Positions 47,921 through 62,900 of a stretch of 64,000 nt of DNA are shown here, in pieces; within the stretch, counting starts at the first letter, position 1; each line of letters starts with the position of its first letter. The stretch is from Patagioenas fasciata. Its lineage: Eukaryota > Chordata > Aves > Columbiformes > Columbidae. The stretch covers positions 69,740,898 through 69,804,897 of the forward strand of contig NC_092521.1 of assembly GCF_037038585.1 (NCBI RefSeq). Reading direction: 5' to 3'. The position numbers and the translations under genes are program-made. The notes under the pieces are model-generated. The model ran no database searches. It worked only from the letters and a program-made list of their open reading frames with translations, and had not been told where the DNA came from.

Positions 47921-50900
47921 AAAATAGTTTGTCAAGTTCTTGTGCTATTTTATGTTGTCTGGTGTCATGGAGTCATTTGATATTCATTCAATCTCATATG
48001 CCTTTCCCACTGGCATGGCATGGAAATTTGGAGCTATTTATGTGCAAAGTGAAGAATATGTCAAGGAAGAGAGAATCTGACGTTTCCTTGAGTGGGTAAC
48101 CTGAAACAATTGGTTAAATTAGTCAAGCAACACTGAGAGCTGTGTGTATGAGGCATGTGGGAAACATTATGGAAAATGCACGTGGATTTCTTACTAGACC
48201 TTTTTTCTAAGTGCAAAAACAATACAAGCCAGCAATCGTGTATTTAAGAAACTAAGTAATCATGTATTTAAGAAGCTATATATGATCTAAATGAGATTGT
48301 CAAGTATTGCAACTTGCATATTTCTATGCACGTATATTAAATAAATGTTTGCCTTTATATAAGAACATTTGGATTGGGAGGGTCACTCTACCCCCTGTTT
48401 TATTTCTTCTCATTTCACTCATCAGACCAAAAATACTGATGGGCAAAATGTTTTTAAAAATTATAGTTCCCACTTTGTAAGGGGAATTTAGCTTTGAAAA
48501 AGCCTAAACAAAACACAGCTTTCTGAGTTGAAAAACTAGGTGTTAACCAGATAGTGATATTAAACCATCGGTCATTTGGAAAAATGGCCATGACATTTGT
48601 CAAAAAGAAGAAAATCCAGAGTGATTCAGAAGTTAGAGGGGAGGCATACAGTCAGGTATCATGTTATGTGTGGAGAGAAATGCTTGCTGGAGGACAATTC
48701 CCTTAATAGATGCTCACATATCTCTCAGAAACTGCCCGTATTTGGAGATTTTCTTAAGTATGTGTTGTTATATTTCTGAAGTCTCTGTTGATAAGCTTTA
48801 TGCCACAAGGAACAGGTAGATATTTAGAGGCAAAGAGGTATCAGATGGCAGGTGCCAGAACACAGTGAAATAATGGAATTTTTTTTTTAATGATATAATG
48901 GAATACAGAAAATCAAAATTCAGTTTAGAAATAGTACGAAAATTAAAATAAAAGTGAATAATGAAACTAAATAAAATAATCTCAGCCTTCTAGAATGCAT
49001 TCTTGTAAATAAAAGCAATTTCTCAGTTTGTGAAGCTCCATACCATAGTTCATCCTACCAGTTCTTGTTATTGCAGCCCACTGACTGCCAGATCCTGGAC
49101 AGAAGTCACCAAAATCATGCCGTTGTCAGCTTATTCTTGAAAAAGAGACTCATGCTGGGTATGGGCATGGTGATAGAGCTACTAATCAAGGTAGTTACAC
49201 AACAAAGTAGACCTTAAAATCATGAACCTTCAAACCATATCTGGATACAGAACAAGAAGGAGGAGATGTCACAAAGGGACACACTTTTTCTCAGAAAGAG
49301 GGAACTCCTGACCTCAATCTTGCAATGAAAAGCTGAAAAGCTTTGTAGCTGTAGCAAGACTTACGGTTCAGAAACATCATGATTTCTGACCTCTTGATGC
49401 TGACATTATTTCTATATACACTCAGTGTTTCTTAACCTGGATTTTCTGTGGAAGTAATAACTGCAGCTGTCAGAAAGAGGATGTGTGATCACGAATGGCA
49501 CTGGAGATGAAACCTCTTAAGGGGCTCTCGGTAGAACAAGAGATTGTGACTCCCTGGTGCCCTTAGGGCAATAGGAGCCATGAGCTGGGAAATCCAGCTG
49601 GAAATCCAGCTACAAATTCATGAATGGACTTGGGAATTGGGGAAATGCTGCCTTAAAAGTGAGCTCTCCCCTGCAACTTTCAGTTATTTCTCTTTTCTAT
49701 CTAGAAATAAAGCTGTATGAACACCAGTGTCACCAGACTGCGATGATGTGGGCTTCACTGTGATGCCTTTTTTGTTATAAGTAAGTTATTTTTTTCAGGT
49801 GATCAGCAAAAAATAAGTTGCAATGCAATAACAGCATAATAAGATTTTTAAAAATCCGTATGATGGACTTCATGTGAATCCATTCATGTGAAATTTTGTT
49901 TTCAGTGCTGTTAACGTTCATTAATTTCTGGTTAGTTTCCTGGTTATCAAGTTGTCAGTGTCAGGCTACCTGTGTTTGAAGGGACTTCTGACAGTCCCCT
50001 AGTTCAACATGCTGCTCCAAACTTCAGGGTTAGATCAGGTTTCTCAGGGCTGTATCCAATCGAGTTTTGAGTATCCCCAACAACCTTTCTGGGCAATCTA
50101 TTCCTGTGGTTTTCCACCCTCCTGCTGAAGAAATCCTTCTTTAGATCCTCTCAGAAATTCAGCTTCTGACTGTTGCATCTTACCCTTTCACTGTGCACTT
50201 TTGAGAAGACTCTGGTCTTCCCTCTACCCCCTGCCCATAGCTAATTGTACACTCTGCCCTTAGCTTTCTCTTCTCCAGGCTGAAGAAACCTGCTCCCTCA
50301 GTGTCTCCTCATACATCATGTGCTGCAATTCTCAAACCTTCCTCTCCGGTGAGAAGTATGATGAATGACTTCAAATATCCTTTCTTGAATGCCAGAAGAA
50401 CCCAAGAAATCTTCCCCTGAGCTACAGGGCTAAATGCCATTCTCTATCCATTCTTGTGGTGAATGAGTGAGAAGGGTCATGCAGTTCATGCAGGTACCAT
50501 TTCTCTGGCAAGCAGAGTCAAAATGTTACATTATTATAAGAATGGATCCGCCAGTTCAGAGACTTGGCTGCGATACATCCACTTTTGCGCCTCAAAGACT
50601 GGCTCTGAACTTAGTTTTAAATGAAACCTTACACTGAGTTCAGGGTATAAGTCTATTACCATTGACTTACTGACTGATTCCTATTTTGACTTGATCAAGG
50701 AAAGGTTGATTTTTCTAGTTTCAGGAGTGGGAGGGGGTGGGTGTCTAATACATTCTTTGCAAAGTTAGAATGTGGTCGGAGTGAAGCCAGCAACAGAATT
50801 AAACTCTTCTTTGCTGGGTAAACTCCTGTCTCCTCTAGAAGGTTGGAGGTAATCATATTTCCTTCCCTCAGTGTAATCTAAATTGATCTTCACGTTATTC

Positions 50901-53900
50901 AGAAAGCTTCTGTGTGACCAAAGCATTTCCGTTTCTGTATGCCCAGTTTTGGATACTTAACAAATTTGATTTTCTAGAAGTATGACCTCAACACTCAATA
51001 CAAATCGGGTTGACTGAGCAGTCCAACAACCAAATATCCAGGCAGCCCAAGTACTTCTGAAAGTTTAGACAAAGATGTACCACTTCCTAATTTACTAAAC
51101 TGACTGCATCCAAAAGCAGTTAATCAGCTTTTTCACTGCCAGCAAGGAAAAGGAAGTTCACAGTTGTTGGCTAAATGTATCTTTGTGTTTCTGTGTTCAG
51201 TATATACAATGCAAAAAGCGTGAATCATGCAGAATAGGTCAATGAGATTTTCAGGCAATCACAGAAATGAAATAAGGGCTGAACAGTTGAGCAGCCTCAT
51301 TTTTCACTCCCTGGCACCTGGCATGCTTGTTTGTCCCAGTGCAACGCATGTATAAAACCATAATCACATGGGAGTAGAGAATCCTTCCTCAGTATTTTCT
51401 GAAATCCCTGTGCTCAGGTGAAGAATAATCTACATCAATTCCGAGGTGATGAAGAACCAGAATCAGTAGGATGGTTTTATTGAGAAGTTTTAGAGACAAA
51501 AATCTTTGTCTGCTGAGACGGCAAAACTTGAAATAGTTTCCAAATTGTGTTTCTTTTTTCTCTTGTGAAGTATTGCAAGGGATAGGCTGATGTTTCTAGC
51601 ATAGCAGCTGAGGTCTGTGAATATGAAAATACAGTAGGGTATCCTTGCAGCCAAGACACTTATAAGCAGAGAGAGATTGTCAGTAAGTCAGTCAACATTT
51701 CTTGCTATTATGTGCCCTTCTTCCCTTTCATGAAACATCCTCATATGCATGTTATTTAGCTGAACTACAAATGGTCTACACAAAGCTGGGCAGATGACTT
51801 GGAAGAATTCAGTATTTGCAGTGAAATGCAATTGATCTCAAGGATGGGCGTGAGCACAGTATATTAGAGAAGGATAGCAAGATGGAGGGAGGAGAGTCCT
51901 AAAATCAGTCTCTCAGCCCTAGGCCAGTGCCAAATATACCTGCACAACTTCTGACAGGTGATGAAGGGATCAAAAAGGATCCCTAATTCTAGCATTACTG
52001 AGCCCCAGCCCATTTCAGTGTAGGAAAAGGCTGGACAAGGCACCCAAACGTAGCTGTGCCAGACCCCCGGGGCTGGGCAGGAATGGTGGTCATCCCTGGG
52101 AGGATGCTCAGGGCAGATGAGGTGTATCAGTGTCCTCAGAGCCTGAACCTAGAGAGCTGCTCTTGAAAACATGCAGCTCTCTGTGTGTGACAGTCAGGAT
52201 TTGTTTTCCACCTGGGCCAGAAAGCAGCAATAACTACTTCAGTGAAGGACCAAGGCAGTCAGTCTGTTTCTGCACAAGGCTGAATGCCCTGGTCAGTCAA
52301 TTCTGCTGCTTTTCTCCCTGTGCTTTTCTGTCTGTGAAGTAACTGATGTGGGCCAAGGACCAAAGATATCACTCCTTTATTGCTCTTTTGATAAACAATT
52401 GAACTCAGAAACATTTCTCATCCATGGGCTGACACAGACATGCTCACAGGCTGTTGCAGACTGCCCGAGCCACGCTGCGTCCAGGGCCTTACACACATGT
52501 AAGTCAATGTGCAAAGGGCAGCTCTTGATGAAAAGGTTTGCTGGTCTGGTAGACTAGATCTTAAAATCACCATCAAGCTAACAGAGACCTGAGAGATTTC
52601 TATGACCATGTTCCCTGTACTTGTAATTTCTTAGAGGAAGTCTGTGTGTTGCTTATCCTTTATCAGCAGAGCTTTAGCTATTCTTAACATTTCCAAAGTG
52701 GAATACGAAAAGGAATATTCTTGTCAAACCAATGTTTACCACCACTGATTGATGCTCTTGCAAGAGATAATGTCACCTTAAGAGGATCAATTAGCAACAT
52801 TCCTTTCATCATAAATCTCAGTGAAGCAGGAAATAGTATGAAACTTGAAAGAAAAATAAATGAATCTCATTAAGAGGAGTGATGTATGATTAAACAATAG
52901 AGTACAGCAGGGTGGGTAACATATCAGGCCAGCACTGAACTGGGGACAACTCATCTAATTGTTGCCAGCTTCCCAGCCCAAAGGAGTGGTCATTGAGAAG
53001 TTAAACATAGGTCATGAGGTACGCCATTGCAATGCTAAAAATTACAGTTTAGAGGATTAAGCACACTGATCCCTAAATGTGAACCCAGAAGTATCCCTGA
53101 ACTGATGAGCTCGTAATTAGCCTGAGGGATGATGGCTCACGATTGATCATGTTCTCCCCTGGTGTAAGTTGGCAGCATCTCATTGACTTCCACAGAGACA
53201 TGATTCTCCTGTTACAAGTGTGCCTGTGAAAAGAAAAATTACAGCGAACATTTTTTCTGGTTTTAATTTCTGTAAATGGCAAAACTCCTTTTGATTTCAA
53301 AAGAAGCAGGGCAGACCTATTTGCTTAATTAGACTAAGTCCTCTCTACCAATAAAATGGGAATTAATGTGAAGCTCTGTTTACTGTTTCACCCCTGCTGT
53401 GCCTGAAGCTGGATGGAGATATTACTTTCCACCCAGTGAAATGAGAGTGATACTCACGCCTCTCATAATGTCTCTGAAGCATCTATGCTTGAGGCAGAAG
53501 TTAAAGTCTGAAACTGAAACATTTTAACAAACAGTGTCGATGACCTTGTACCTAAACAAATAATTGCACCACTGTGCTGTGTGCTGGAGCTTACCTAACA
53601 CACTCTTATGCAAGAGAAAGTAGCCAGGAGTCGCTTTGCATGTTTGATGAGGGTGAGTGGCACAGCAGCCTCCACTGGATTGCATACAGCCAGGGCAGCT
53701 TGCTTTCACCTGAAGAGCAGGACACCTGATTTTCCTCATCTTTGCTGCCTGGATATATTCATGGCTGCCCACCACGGTCACCTTCCTTCCACTCCATCCC
53801 ATCCCACACGCCCCACTGCAGGGTTGGAGATCGCATTGGCTCTACCAAGTGAGTGAGCCACATGCAGCTGCTCTGTGATTCCCACCACAGAGGTGTCCCA

Positions 53901-56900
53901 CACAGGGACTGCACTGTGCCCGTGAGATTGTACAAGACCACAGATATACCATCTTATACTTGATTTATAAACTGCTTTTTTCAGGCATCTCCAGTACCTT
54001 GTGGCGTGGATCCCTTTCTGTTCCTGTGCGCCCAGTCGAAGTAACTGGTCCATAACCTGCCGTTTCATCTTTAGCTCCTGCTGGCTGGCCTCTACCCTTT
54101 CCACCCAGGTATGACATTTTGTCAGAGTCTCCAGGGCTGACACCTGCAGATCGGTCAGCTTGCAGCTCCTCTTGGAGGTCAGTAGGATGCTAGGGCTGGT
54201 GAGGGACAGCAGTAAGCCCCATGAAGAGTGTACTGAGCTGTGCAGTAAGACTCTTCACAGCCCTATTCTTCACTAAGTAACCTGTTTCAGAAGGCAGGTT
54301 ACTCAGAGCTGAGGTCTTAGTAGTTTGAGATCTGAGCTAAGCTCTATAAACTCCATGTGGTCTGGGGCTCATCGTGTTAGAGATATGGCTCTGAGGGCTC
54401 CTTATGTGGGGTTTTTTTTTCCCTCTGCTGTTTGAGATAAAAATCACTCACAGGTGATGTGACTTAATGATTTCCACTTATCCACAGGTTAATGAGGCAG
54501 GGTGTACTTGTCCTTTCACCTTCTCCATGGTCTAAGACACCGTCTTTCTGTGAAGAGCAGAGGATGATATCATAGAAAAGGAAGAAGTTTATAGTTTAGT
54601 CTCTTGAACCAGATGAGAGAACTGAGCCCTAGGCTTCCATATTATATGTCAGTATTGGGAGTGGCAAGCTCTGCAAAAGAGAAGCTGCTCATGTGTCTTG
54701 TCTAGAAACCATCCACAGGGCTCCATCAGACCACTTAAGGATAACTCAGGTTTCCTGGGGCTTCAGGGGAAGCATCCTGTCCATCCTCCAGATCCTACCT
54801 CAACAAAATGCCAGACCAGAGATTCACCTGTCTGCTGTTTCTTCTCATTATTGCACAGAAAGGGGTAGGAAGGGGATATCACCATTCAGTATTTGTGGGT
54901 GCAAGATGGAACAAGCGTCCTTCTACAGGATGCAAAAAGAGGGAGAAGTTGGATGGCAAAAAGAGAAAATTCCAGGCAAGTTTCCCTATCATCTTGTTTA
55001 AATCACTTCAGCAGTTAGCTCTTATGATCAACACCAAAATGTGTTGCTTGCATTTGTTGGCCTGCTCATGCTCACATTAGGAACTGCAAGAACAGATTCA
55101 GTAGAAAGAAAAGTGGATTTCTGTACAGTTCCTCTAGATGGCAAACTTTTTCTGTTCTATTTATCTTATCTATTCAAAAGCAAGTATGTTCATGCTCAGC
55201 TACACTGGAAAAAATATCATACACTACTGGGACCATTTAGTCAGTTCTGGAATATCAGTTCCTAGAGTCCTAAGCAAGTTTCTGTAGGGAAACAAAATTG
55301 TGGATGATGTATCAAGTCCTTGAGAAATGTATTTACTGGTGGAATATGATTTGGAATGTACAATAATGAAATTTTGTTTGAAAGGTGACTAATTTTGCAA
55401 GCCTCCTTAACTGCCCCTAACAATGAAGATGTTTTCCACTTTCCTTCCAGAGGGATTTTGCTGTGCTGAATGTGAGGGTAGTCTCTTTCTCTCTCTGCCC
55501 CGATATTTCTAGGTATTAATGCTGATCACTACTTTCACTGTTGCTAACTCAGTGAGGAACACATGTAAGGAATTGAAATAGAATGAGGAAATCAATAAAA
55601 TTGCCCTGAGACCTGATCCTGATCTAACTCCTGTGTAATTAGAAATTACTCCAGTGGACTTCCTAGTATAAAATTGCTGTAAGATGTCTGGTCTTTCATG
55701 CATCCAACATTTAAATCTTAGAGACAAATTATAATAAGGATCAGATGTTTTGCATCCTAGGTTGTCTTTTGAATAGCTATAAAGTAAGCGTGATGGTAGG
55801 GCTGTGACACAGAATTGCGTCACAGAATTCACGGTATTAAGTGATTTACTGAGAAGCAAGATGACAAAGAATCAAGCCCATATCTCTCTCTGGAAATCAG
55901 AATATAGTATCAGCACTTATGCTTCATACAACAGAAACAGAGCTTCCAAAAACTCTCTTGGTATTTATGAAAACCCCATTCTAGTGATATATCACTGGTG
56001 TAATGGAACTTTATGTGACAGTAGTTGTCATTCTGCGTTTTCTGTGGACAAGGGAAACAACTTCTGTCTGCCAATGCTGACACATGTCCAGGACTCTGAT
56101 GTTTGCATTGCTTTAGTGTGCTCCTTGCTGAGACTCCATCTGTGTTCCTTAACCTGCATGAAACAGTTTGTGAACTCTTCTGGGGAGACATCACTTCATT
56201 AATTTCCCAAGTGATACTGTATGCAACATTTTTCTCAGCTGTAAAAGATGGAATATTTCATCAATTTTCGTGTGAGATTTTTCTATGGCCCTAATGACCT
56301 GTTTGAATTTTAATGTTCAGTTTAAGTTTGTCCTGTCTTAGTTTCAACACTTTAGTGAAGCTTCATTTTCTTTCCTTCCAATCTTTAAGTCATGCATGCT
56401 GTCACACCTCTGACTAGGGTCCCAAACTATGGACTTTTATTTGTTCTATAAAATTTCTGAGCAAGTTTTAAGTGCTGTATAAATACCTAACAATCCTGGT
56501 CATACTATTTGCTCTGCTTTAAGTGATTTGTCTCCCTTTTTTTGCCTTTTCACCTTTCAAATAGTCTCATCCCAGGAATTGCCTTTAGCTAACCCAAGCT
56601 CTCTTAATTTTCCTCAAATTGGTCTTCCCAGCCTGGAGATCGTTGTTGTTACCATTTGATCTCCCTCTGACTCAGGATTTGCTTTCTAGCAGGAGGACGC
56701 CCAGATCTCTGTGCAGTTTTGCTGATCACATCTCAGCTGAGTCACTTCAAGAGAGTTTCTCATCTCCCCTCTCTGATGAGATGTTTCTTCAGTCATCTTC
56801 CTTCTGCTGCCACATTGCCTCACACACCTATGTCCCTGACAGCGACTCTTCTTCTTGCCTTGAGCTCCCCACCTTTCAATTCCTGTGCCTGCCCTAGATA

Positions 56901-59900
56901 ACAAAGTGGTTTGTGCCTGGTTCTTGCATAACTATTCCAGTCGGGGCACCAAGAGACCTGTTGTCTTGATTTCCTCTGTTTAAGGTCACCGTGCATCTCT
57001 GAGCACTTTGTGATCAGACATCAGCTGTCCCCCAGAACAGCAGGAGAGGTGGATTAATCTCATTCCTCCAGGTTTTTACTGAGTCAGAGGGTTGACTGAT
57101 AATAAACAGGAGAATGTGCCATGTCCTTACATGCCAATACATAATATGCGTGACTTTGACCATTGCTATCAATAAACATGACTGAATTATTGTGTTGTCC
57201 AGAACAATTTTTTCCCTTAATTTGACAAGAAAGCTATAACTTAATCTGGGTTCATCTGAGCCAATAGATTTTCTTTTCTCTTGATTTTTCCCCCCACCTT
57301 TACCACTGAAAGAGGAAAAAAAAACCCAAACAAACTACTAAGTGTTTCTGCTTATAAGCAAGGAGACAACAAGCATGACCCAGCACACACAGTGTCCTGA
57401 GGAGCCTTTTTCTCCCACCCTGAGACAATGGCACAGCACAGCCTTCTGGAAGATCCAGAGATAATCAACTTTCCCTTTCCCTATTGCATCTATTTCATAT
57501 CCTTTACATTTATTTAGTATATCCTTTTAAACTGACACTGCCCATTAGCTCTCAGCTTCTCAGTGTGACTGACAAATGACATGTTAATCCCTTCCCCAAA
57601 GTGTTAGATGGAGAAGTGCTATGGAACTGAATCTTCCACAGGTCCCTGTGATATGCCTTACACATGGCAGAGAGGAATAATCAGTATATCAACTGCCTTT
57701 TTTTCACATAGCAGGCATTTCTTTCAGCCTAATTAAAAGATTCCCCTGCATGATAGATAGGTGCATGTAGACCTTCTCATTCAAGGCCAGAGCATCCCAA
57801 AGCATCCAGATAAATGCCAGAAAATCTTTTGGAAATATGTGCGTGTAAGTACTGGGAATAAAATGACAATGTTAGTGTCTCTTATGCTGAATAAGCAGTG
57901 AAGGAAACAGCAGCCTCTGACAATGTGCCAGGTAGGGACTTTGCGAAGAGGATATATTTCCTCACAGATTTGTATGTGAAATATGCTGTGGTTGCTGTGT
58001 ATTGCGGTTGAGCATTACTCAAGCTTAGTCTCTCCTTTTCTTTCCTTTTTTCTTGTTTAAATACTATAGTTTGGATATGTGTGCAATTATCTGTGCCCCC
58101 ACTTTTTGGGCACTTTTTTTTTCCTCTCTTCATCACACTGTTTGGAAGTGGATCTGTGAGTGGTGCTTCAAGATTTATATTTCTTGTATTGTATTTTTAC
58201 AGCACCTTCAAGTAAGAATCAATGGAAAGACCCTGAGGAAATGATTTTTGGCCTGTTTTTCTACTAGCAAAGGAGTAGGTCATGCAAACTAAACACACCC
58301 CTACATCCTTTGCTCCGGGCTATTCCCCTGGGCTGGAGTAGACCCAGAGGGCAGGATGTCTCACAAGAAGCTCAGTGCATGGTGGTCATATTATCCTTTT
58401 GTGGGGTGTATAAGCACTTGCATAGGTACATTTTTCTGCCTGATAGGAAGAAATTAAATGGGAGGGCAAGTTAAAGTCTCCTTCTCCCTCTTACATTAGC
58501 CAATGACTCTGTGACAGTTTGGGCTCTTGTTTTAATCTCCCTTGCACTGCTGTAACTGAGGAGTAGTTTAAGCATAGTAAAGTAAAATCTGAGCTCATGT
58601 TCTGCTGTCTCCTTCATTAAAAGTGCGGTAGTGTGGAGGTTTGCAATTCTTCATGAGTTGAATTCTTTTTTGATGAAAATGTTTTTTGTTGTAATGTATT
58701 TTAAGAAAATTATATAAATACGCATGTATAGATATATTGTGAGTCTCCTCACAAATCAGGAATGTCTCATAACGCTGATGAAATGGAACTTTGGAATAAA
58801 GAATTTCTTTACCTACCTCAACAACAAATGTGACGGATGTCTTACCCTATCCTACACTGCACTATATATTGATGGCTGTGTATCATACATCTAAACGTGC
58901 ACTGAAGACAACCTAACAAATTCTGTGCCTCTGGAAAAGCCATGCTTTGCAAGTCCAGCCTATACATAATAAACTTTGTTCATGCTGATAGCAAATACTA
59001 CATGGGTTTTATTACGAAGAGAGAATGGCTGCCAGCTGGAGGACATTTGCAAATGATCCATCCCTAATCTGCTCTTCCAGAGCATGACCTACATCTTGTT
59101 GCTATCATTTGCCTTTTCTTTGAGTGATTAACTCTCAGTTCATGAGACTCTTCCAAGCAACACATATCCTTCAGGATGCCTGGTGAGTACCAAGTTCTTT
59201 GGACTTTTTGCTTTTAGCTGCCCGTTTCCCAGAGCAGACCCATCCCAGATCTCCTTAAAAGCAGTATTGTAAATTTTAACCCAAAGTCCCTAGGGCCCAG
59301 TGTATACTTTATTGGAAAACCATCATCCGTTGCCCTATCACAGTCATATATTTTCCTGTACACAGGGATAGGTGGGCATCATGGACAGGAACTGGCATCT
59401 AAAGGTCAGTCCAATATTCAAAGCAAAGCCAAAGCTGACAGATGTCACCAGAGCTGTTAAAAGAGGAAGAAATCCCCACCTAATGGCAAGCCAGTGGTCA
59501 TAACCCAGCCTGGGTTTCCTTTGTAAGAAGCTTTTCTAGTGTAAACAGTGCTCTTTAGGTTTCAGGGAAGCCCTAGGGAAAATGACTGGCTGTACAAAGG
59601 ACTTTTGTTGTTGCTTGACCAGTTGGCTCATTCAGCATCTCACATCTCCCCACTGACTTTTGGTCAGAGTCATGTCATTATGAGCATATAATTGTGTATT
59701 TAGCTACTAGTTCCTCTGTTAGGGCTACAATTTAAAATAATGAAGGAGTCTAATTTATATCAGTGATGCTGCCCATGTGAGCCCAACACAAGGCTGTAAT
59801 AAGCTAATTTATAAATGACACATATTTCCCCCAAACACAGACAAAACAAATAATATAAAAATAAGAAGGACTGACTGGTTATATGCTCATGAGAACTCAC

Positions 59901-62900
59901 TCCAAAAATAGGGCTGAGCTGGTTAAAAATGCATTTGCTGAAGCGTACAAGCAATTTGAAAATTTCTTTATAGTTTTCACAGGAAAATTAGACCAATTCA
60001 TGAATAACTGAGTCACAGGGCATTTTGATTGGCAATTTTTTAGAAAGAGTTAGAAGTAATATTTGCTTTGCACAGAGTGTTGGCAAACTGATTTTAATAG
60101 TCTGAAATTTGATTTTTGAGAACTACCCAAGCTGAGGGTTAAGAGAAGGCTCTTAGACACAGGCAAATTTTCAAAGCAATCTGAGACTCCATTCACTAAT
60201 TGAAGTCAGTGTCAGGAAGCATGTTTTAACGTGACCTTCAGGAAGTCCTTTAATTTGTTATGAATTTATCAGCCTTCTCTTTTCCCTCCAGTATAAACAG
60301 CAGCTTTATACAGATTTTTTTCCTCCAAGCCTCAGCAGAGACAGGAAAAGGAGCTGCTGACACTGAACCAGGATGAAAGGAAGGTGGCCATTCTTGGAGA
60401 AGATGCCTCTATCTCCTTAATAGCCTGACACAGCAGGATGGCTGCCCACAGATTAGGAAACAGTTTAAAAGCCTCAGCGTTACCCAAGTGAGGCTGTTGC
60501 CTTGGGGTTACCCAAATAGCCACAGTAGGTCAATCCCAGCACCTCCACCCTTGCTGACCAGGAGGCTGAATCAGGCCCTCTCCAGCTCCAATCGTGCCAT
60601 TGCTTCTTACGTGTTCGTGAGATCAAGGCTCAGCTGTCATCGCTCATGGTAGGACAATAAAAAACATGTTCCTGTTTCTCTTCGGTTGCCTTTGCCTGAA
60701 CCCTTCAGCTGAGCACAGCTGCCCTAATCTTGAGCATCTTTTCCCCCTCTGGTCCTTGCTTCCTAAGGGGAATCCCTCTCACCATCGCAACCTCAGTGTC
60801 CAGGCTGAAATCACAGGAGGGTTTTGTTTCACTGGAAATGTTAACCTGCCTGTTGGGTGGCAAGAGAGAGAAGTTACACAGAAACTGAGCTAAGACAGTG
60901 CCCAATAAAACCAGAACACCCACAGACCGATTGCTGTAACTAGAGTCAAATACTAAGCCCATTCCTCAACGAAGCTGCACCACAAATAATGCCCAAAAAT
61001 TTGAACAGAGATTTTGTACCAAGACAACTCTTTAGCTGGTTGTATAAGCATAAATTTGATTGTGCACGCTGTTATTTGACTATCCTAAAAAATGCATGAT
61101 ATCATCTGCTTATTACAGCAGTAACAGGATTAAAAAAACAATCTCTTTTTTACCACATGAAAAGTGGTGCAACCCAAGTAATTTAGAAACTATAAATCTT
61201 TCTACTGCATTGGCAGAGCAGGTGAGCTCCATGCTCTCCAAGATTCACACACCTTCACATTAATGTTTTTAATGCCATCTCTTCCAGGATGAGAAACTAT
61301 TGTCATTTTTGACCTTGGGAGGAGCCCAAACACTGTGGGTGTTGGCAGGGCATTAGGCAAGGAAAAGGGAATATTTGCTCTTCTGCATGCTCGGCAATGT
61401 GCTTCCTTGGAAGGGGCAGAGCCTGGCACAGCTACAGAATGGTTTTCTTTCCTTTGACTCCTTGAAATGCACAAAACTTCAACAACACAGAGCACTGTAT
61501 CATTTGTTGTAGCAGAACAAGCAATTAGAGCGAAAGTGAGGCTCCTTGGGCATTTACCACGAATTCGGATGTACAGGTTAATTTTCTGCTGCCTTTTCCT
61601 AGAAAATAACAACTCACAACTAGCAAAATGATTTCTAGATAGCAGCAGCTACCAAAATGAATTGTAGTATATAGTTCTGTTATGAAACATGTGCTTGGCA
61701 GAATCAGGTATACTAGTGCTGTTCCACCTTAGTTTAAGAAGAGAGTTTTCTGGAAAATGAAATTCAGTCCCATAAGAAATTGTGATATTTCCAAAGTGTG
61801 TGAGTTCTAGCATGGATTTAGATTAAAATGCATTTTTTTTTAAATTAGAGGCAAAAATGTTCTTATTTGGAAACAGAAAAATAACTTCAAGATGTATTTT
61901 TGATATTGTTAAAATACTCACATTCTGAGCATAATTAACAGTAGATCTCCTAAAATCCCATAAGAAATTGGAGCAAAGTCAATTGAAAAAGCCCCAACCC
62001 CCCTATTTCCATCAGTTCCACAGTACTGAATTGTTTAAATCTTCCTCTCATCCTTTCCCTCCAAAAATATGGCCTGTTCCCCTGAAGAAATTTCTTTTAT
62101 TGAATATATTCTCTTGGAGGCAATGTGTTTTGATCACCAGAAAAAAAAAAAACATAGCATTTTACCAAAGGAGCAGTGCTGAGCAGTCTGAGGCCATGCC
62201 TACTTTAGCAATCAGTGCTGAGCCATTTGAGCAGCTCTACAGAATATCCCCATTATCTGTGTCAGAGATATTTGTAGTCCATGGACTAAATGCCTATTTG
62301 CAGCTGGAATTCTGTGCAATTCACATGCTTTTAGGCCAAACCAAAGCACAGGAACTGGGAGAGTCACTTTAGCAGGCCCTCCTGATCTGGACTAAAATGC
62401 TAATGAAGATGCATCATGAATATGAAGCTGACTCACACTAGCAAAAGATCCGATCTGCTTACATCATTAAATATTGAATGACATTATATGCTGAGGTACC
62501 ACTAACTGATGAAATAAGGTATCTAATGCATCCTGTAAAAGGGGTTGGGTTTTTTTTTGGTTAGTGTATCTTTGCTCAAAGACAGGAAATCAGCTGGATT
62601 CCCTATTATTTTTATTTCTGGTTTTCTATCACTTTATCAAAATTTTTAATGGAACAAATACTACGTTGATGTAAATCACTTAAGAGAATTTCTGGGCTTA
62701 AAAGCAGAAACACACAACACACGATGGTAGCTCACACTTATTTCCAAAGCCTTTGCTACAGAGTACTGGGCTTAGACTGCAGTAATCACTGATATTTACA
62801 TCCAGCAGCAAACACAGAAAAAGATCATTTATTCTCAAAGTATACAACACATGCTAGATAAGAATAGGATCAACTTCCTGTTAATTACTTGATCTCATTC

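Noticed and set aside
53595..53709. Alternative frame QAALAV..LLATFSCIRVC of the minus-strand segment
   Set aside because: This frame ends in TAG exactly at the proposed donor and needs a different acceptor (AAAG); it cannot be connected in phase to the GTACTG donor of the 54.1 kb segment, so no gene model is asserted.
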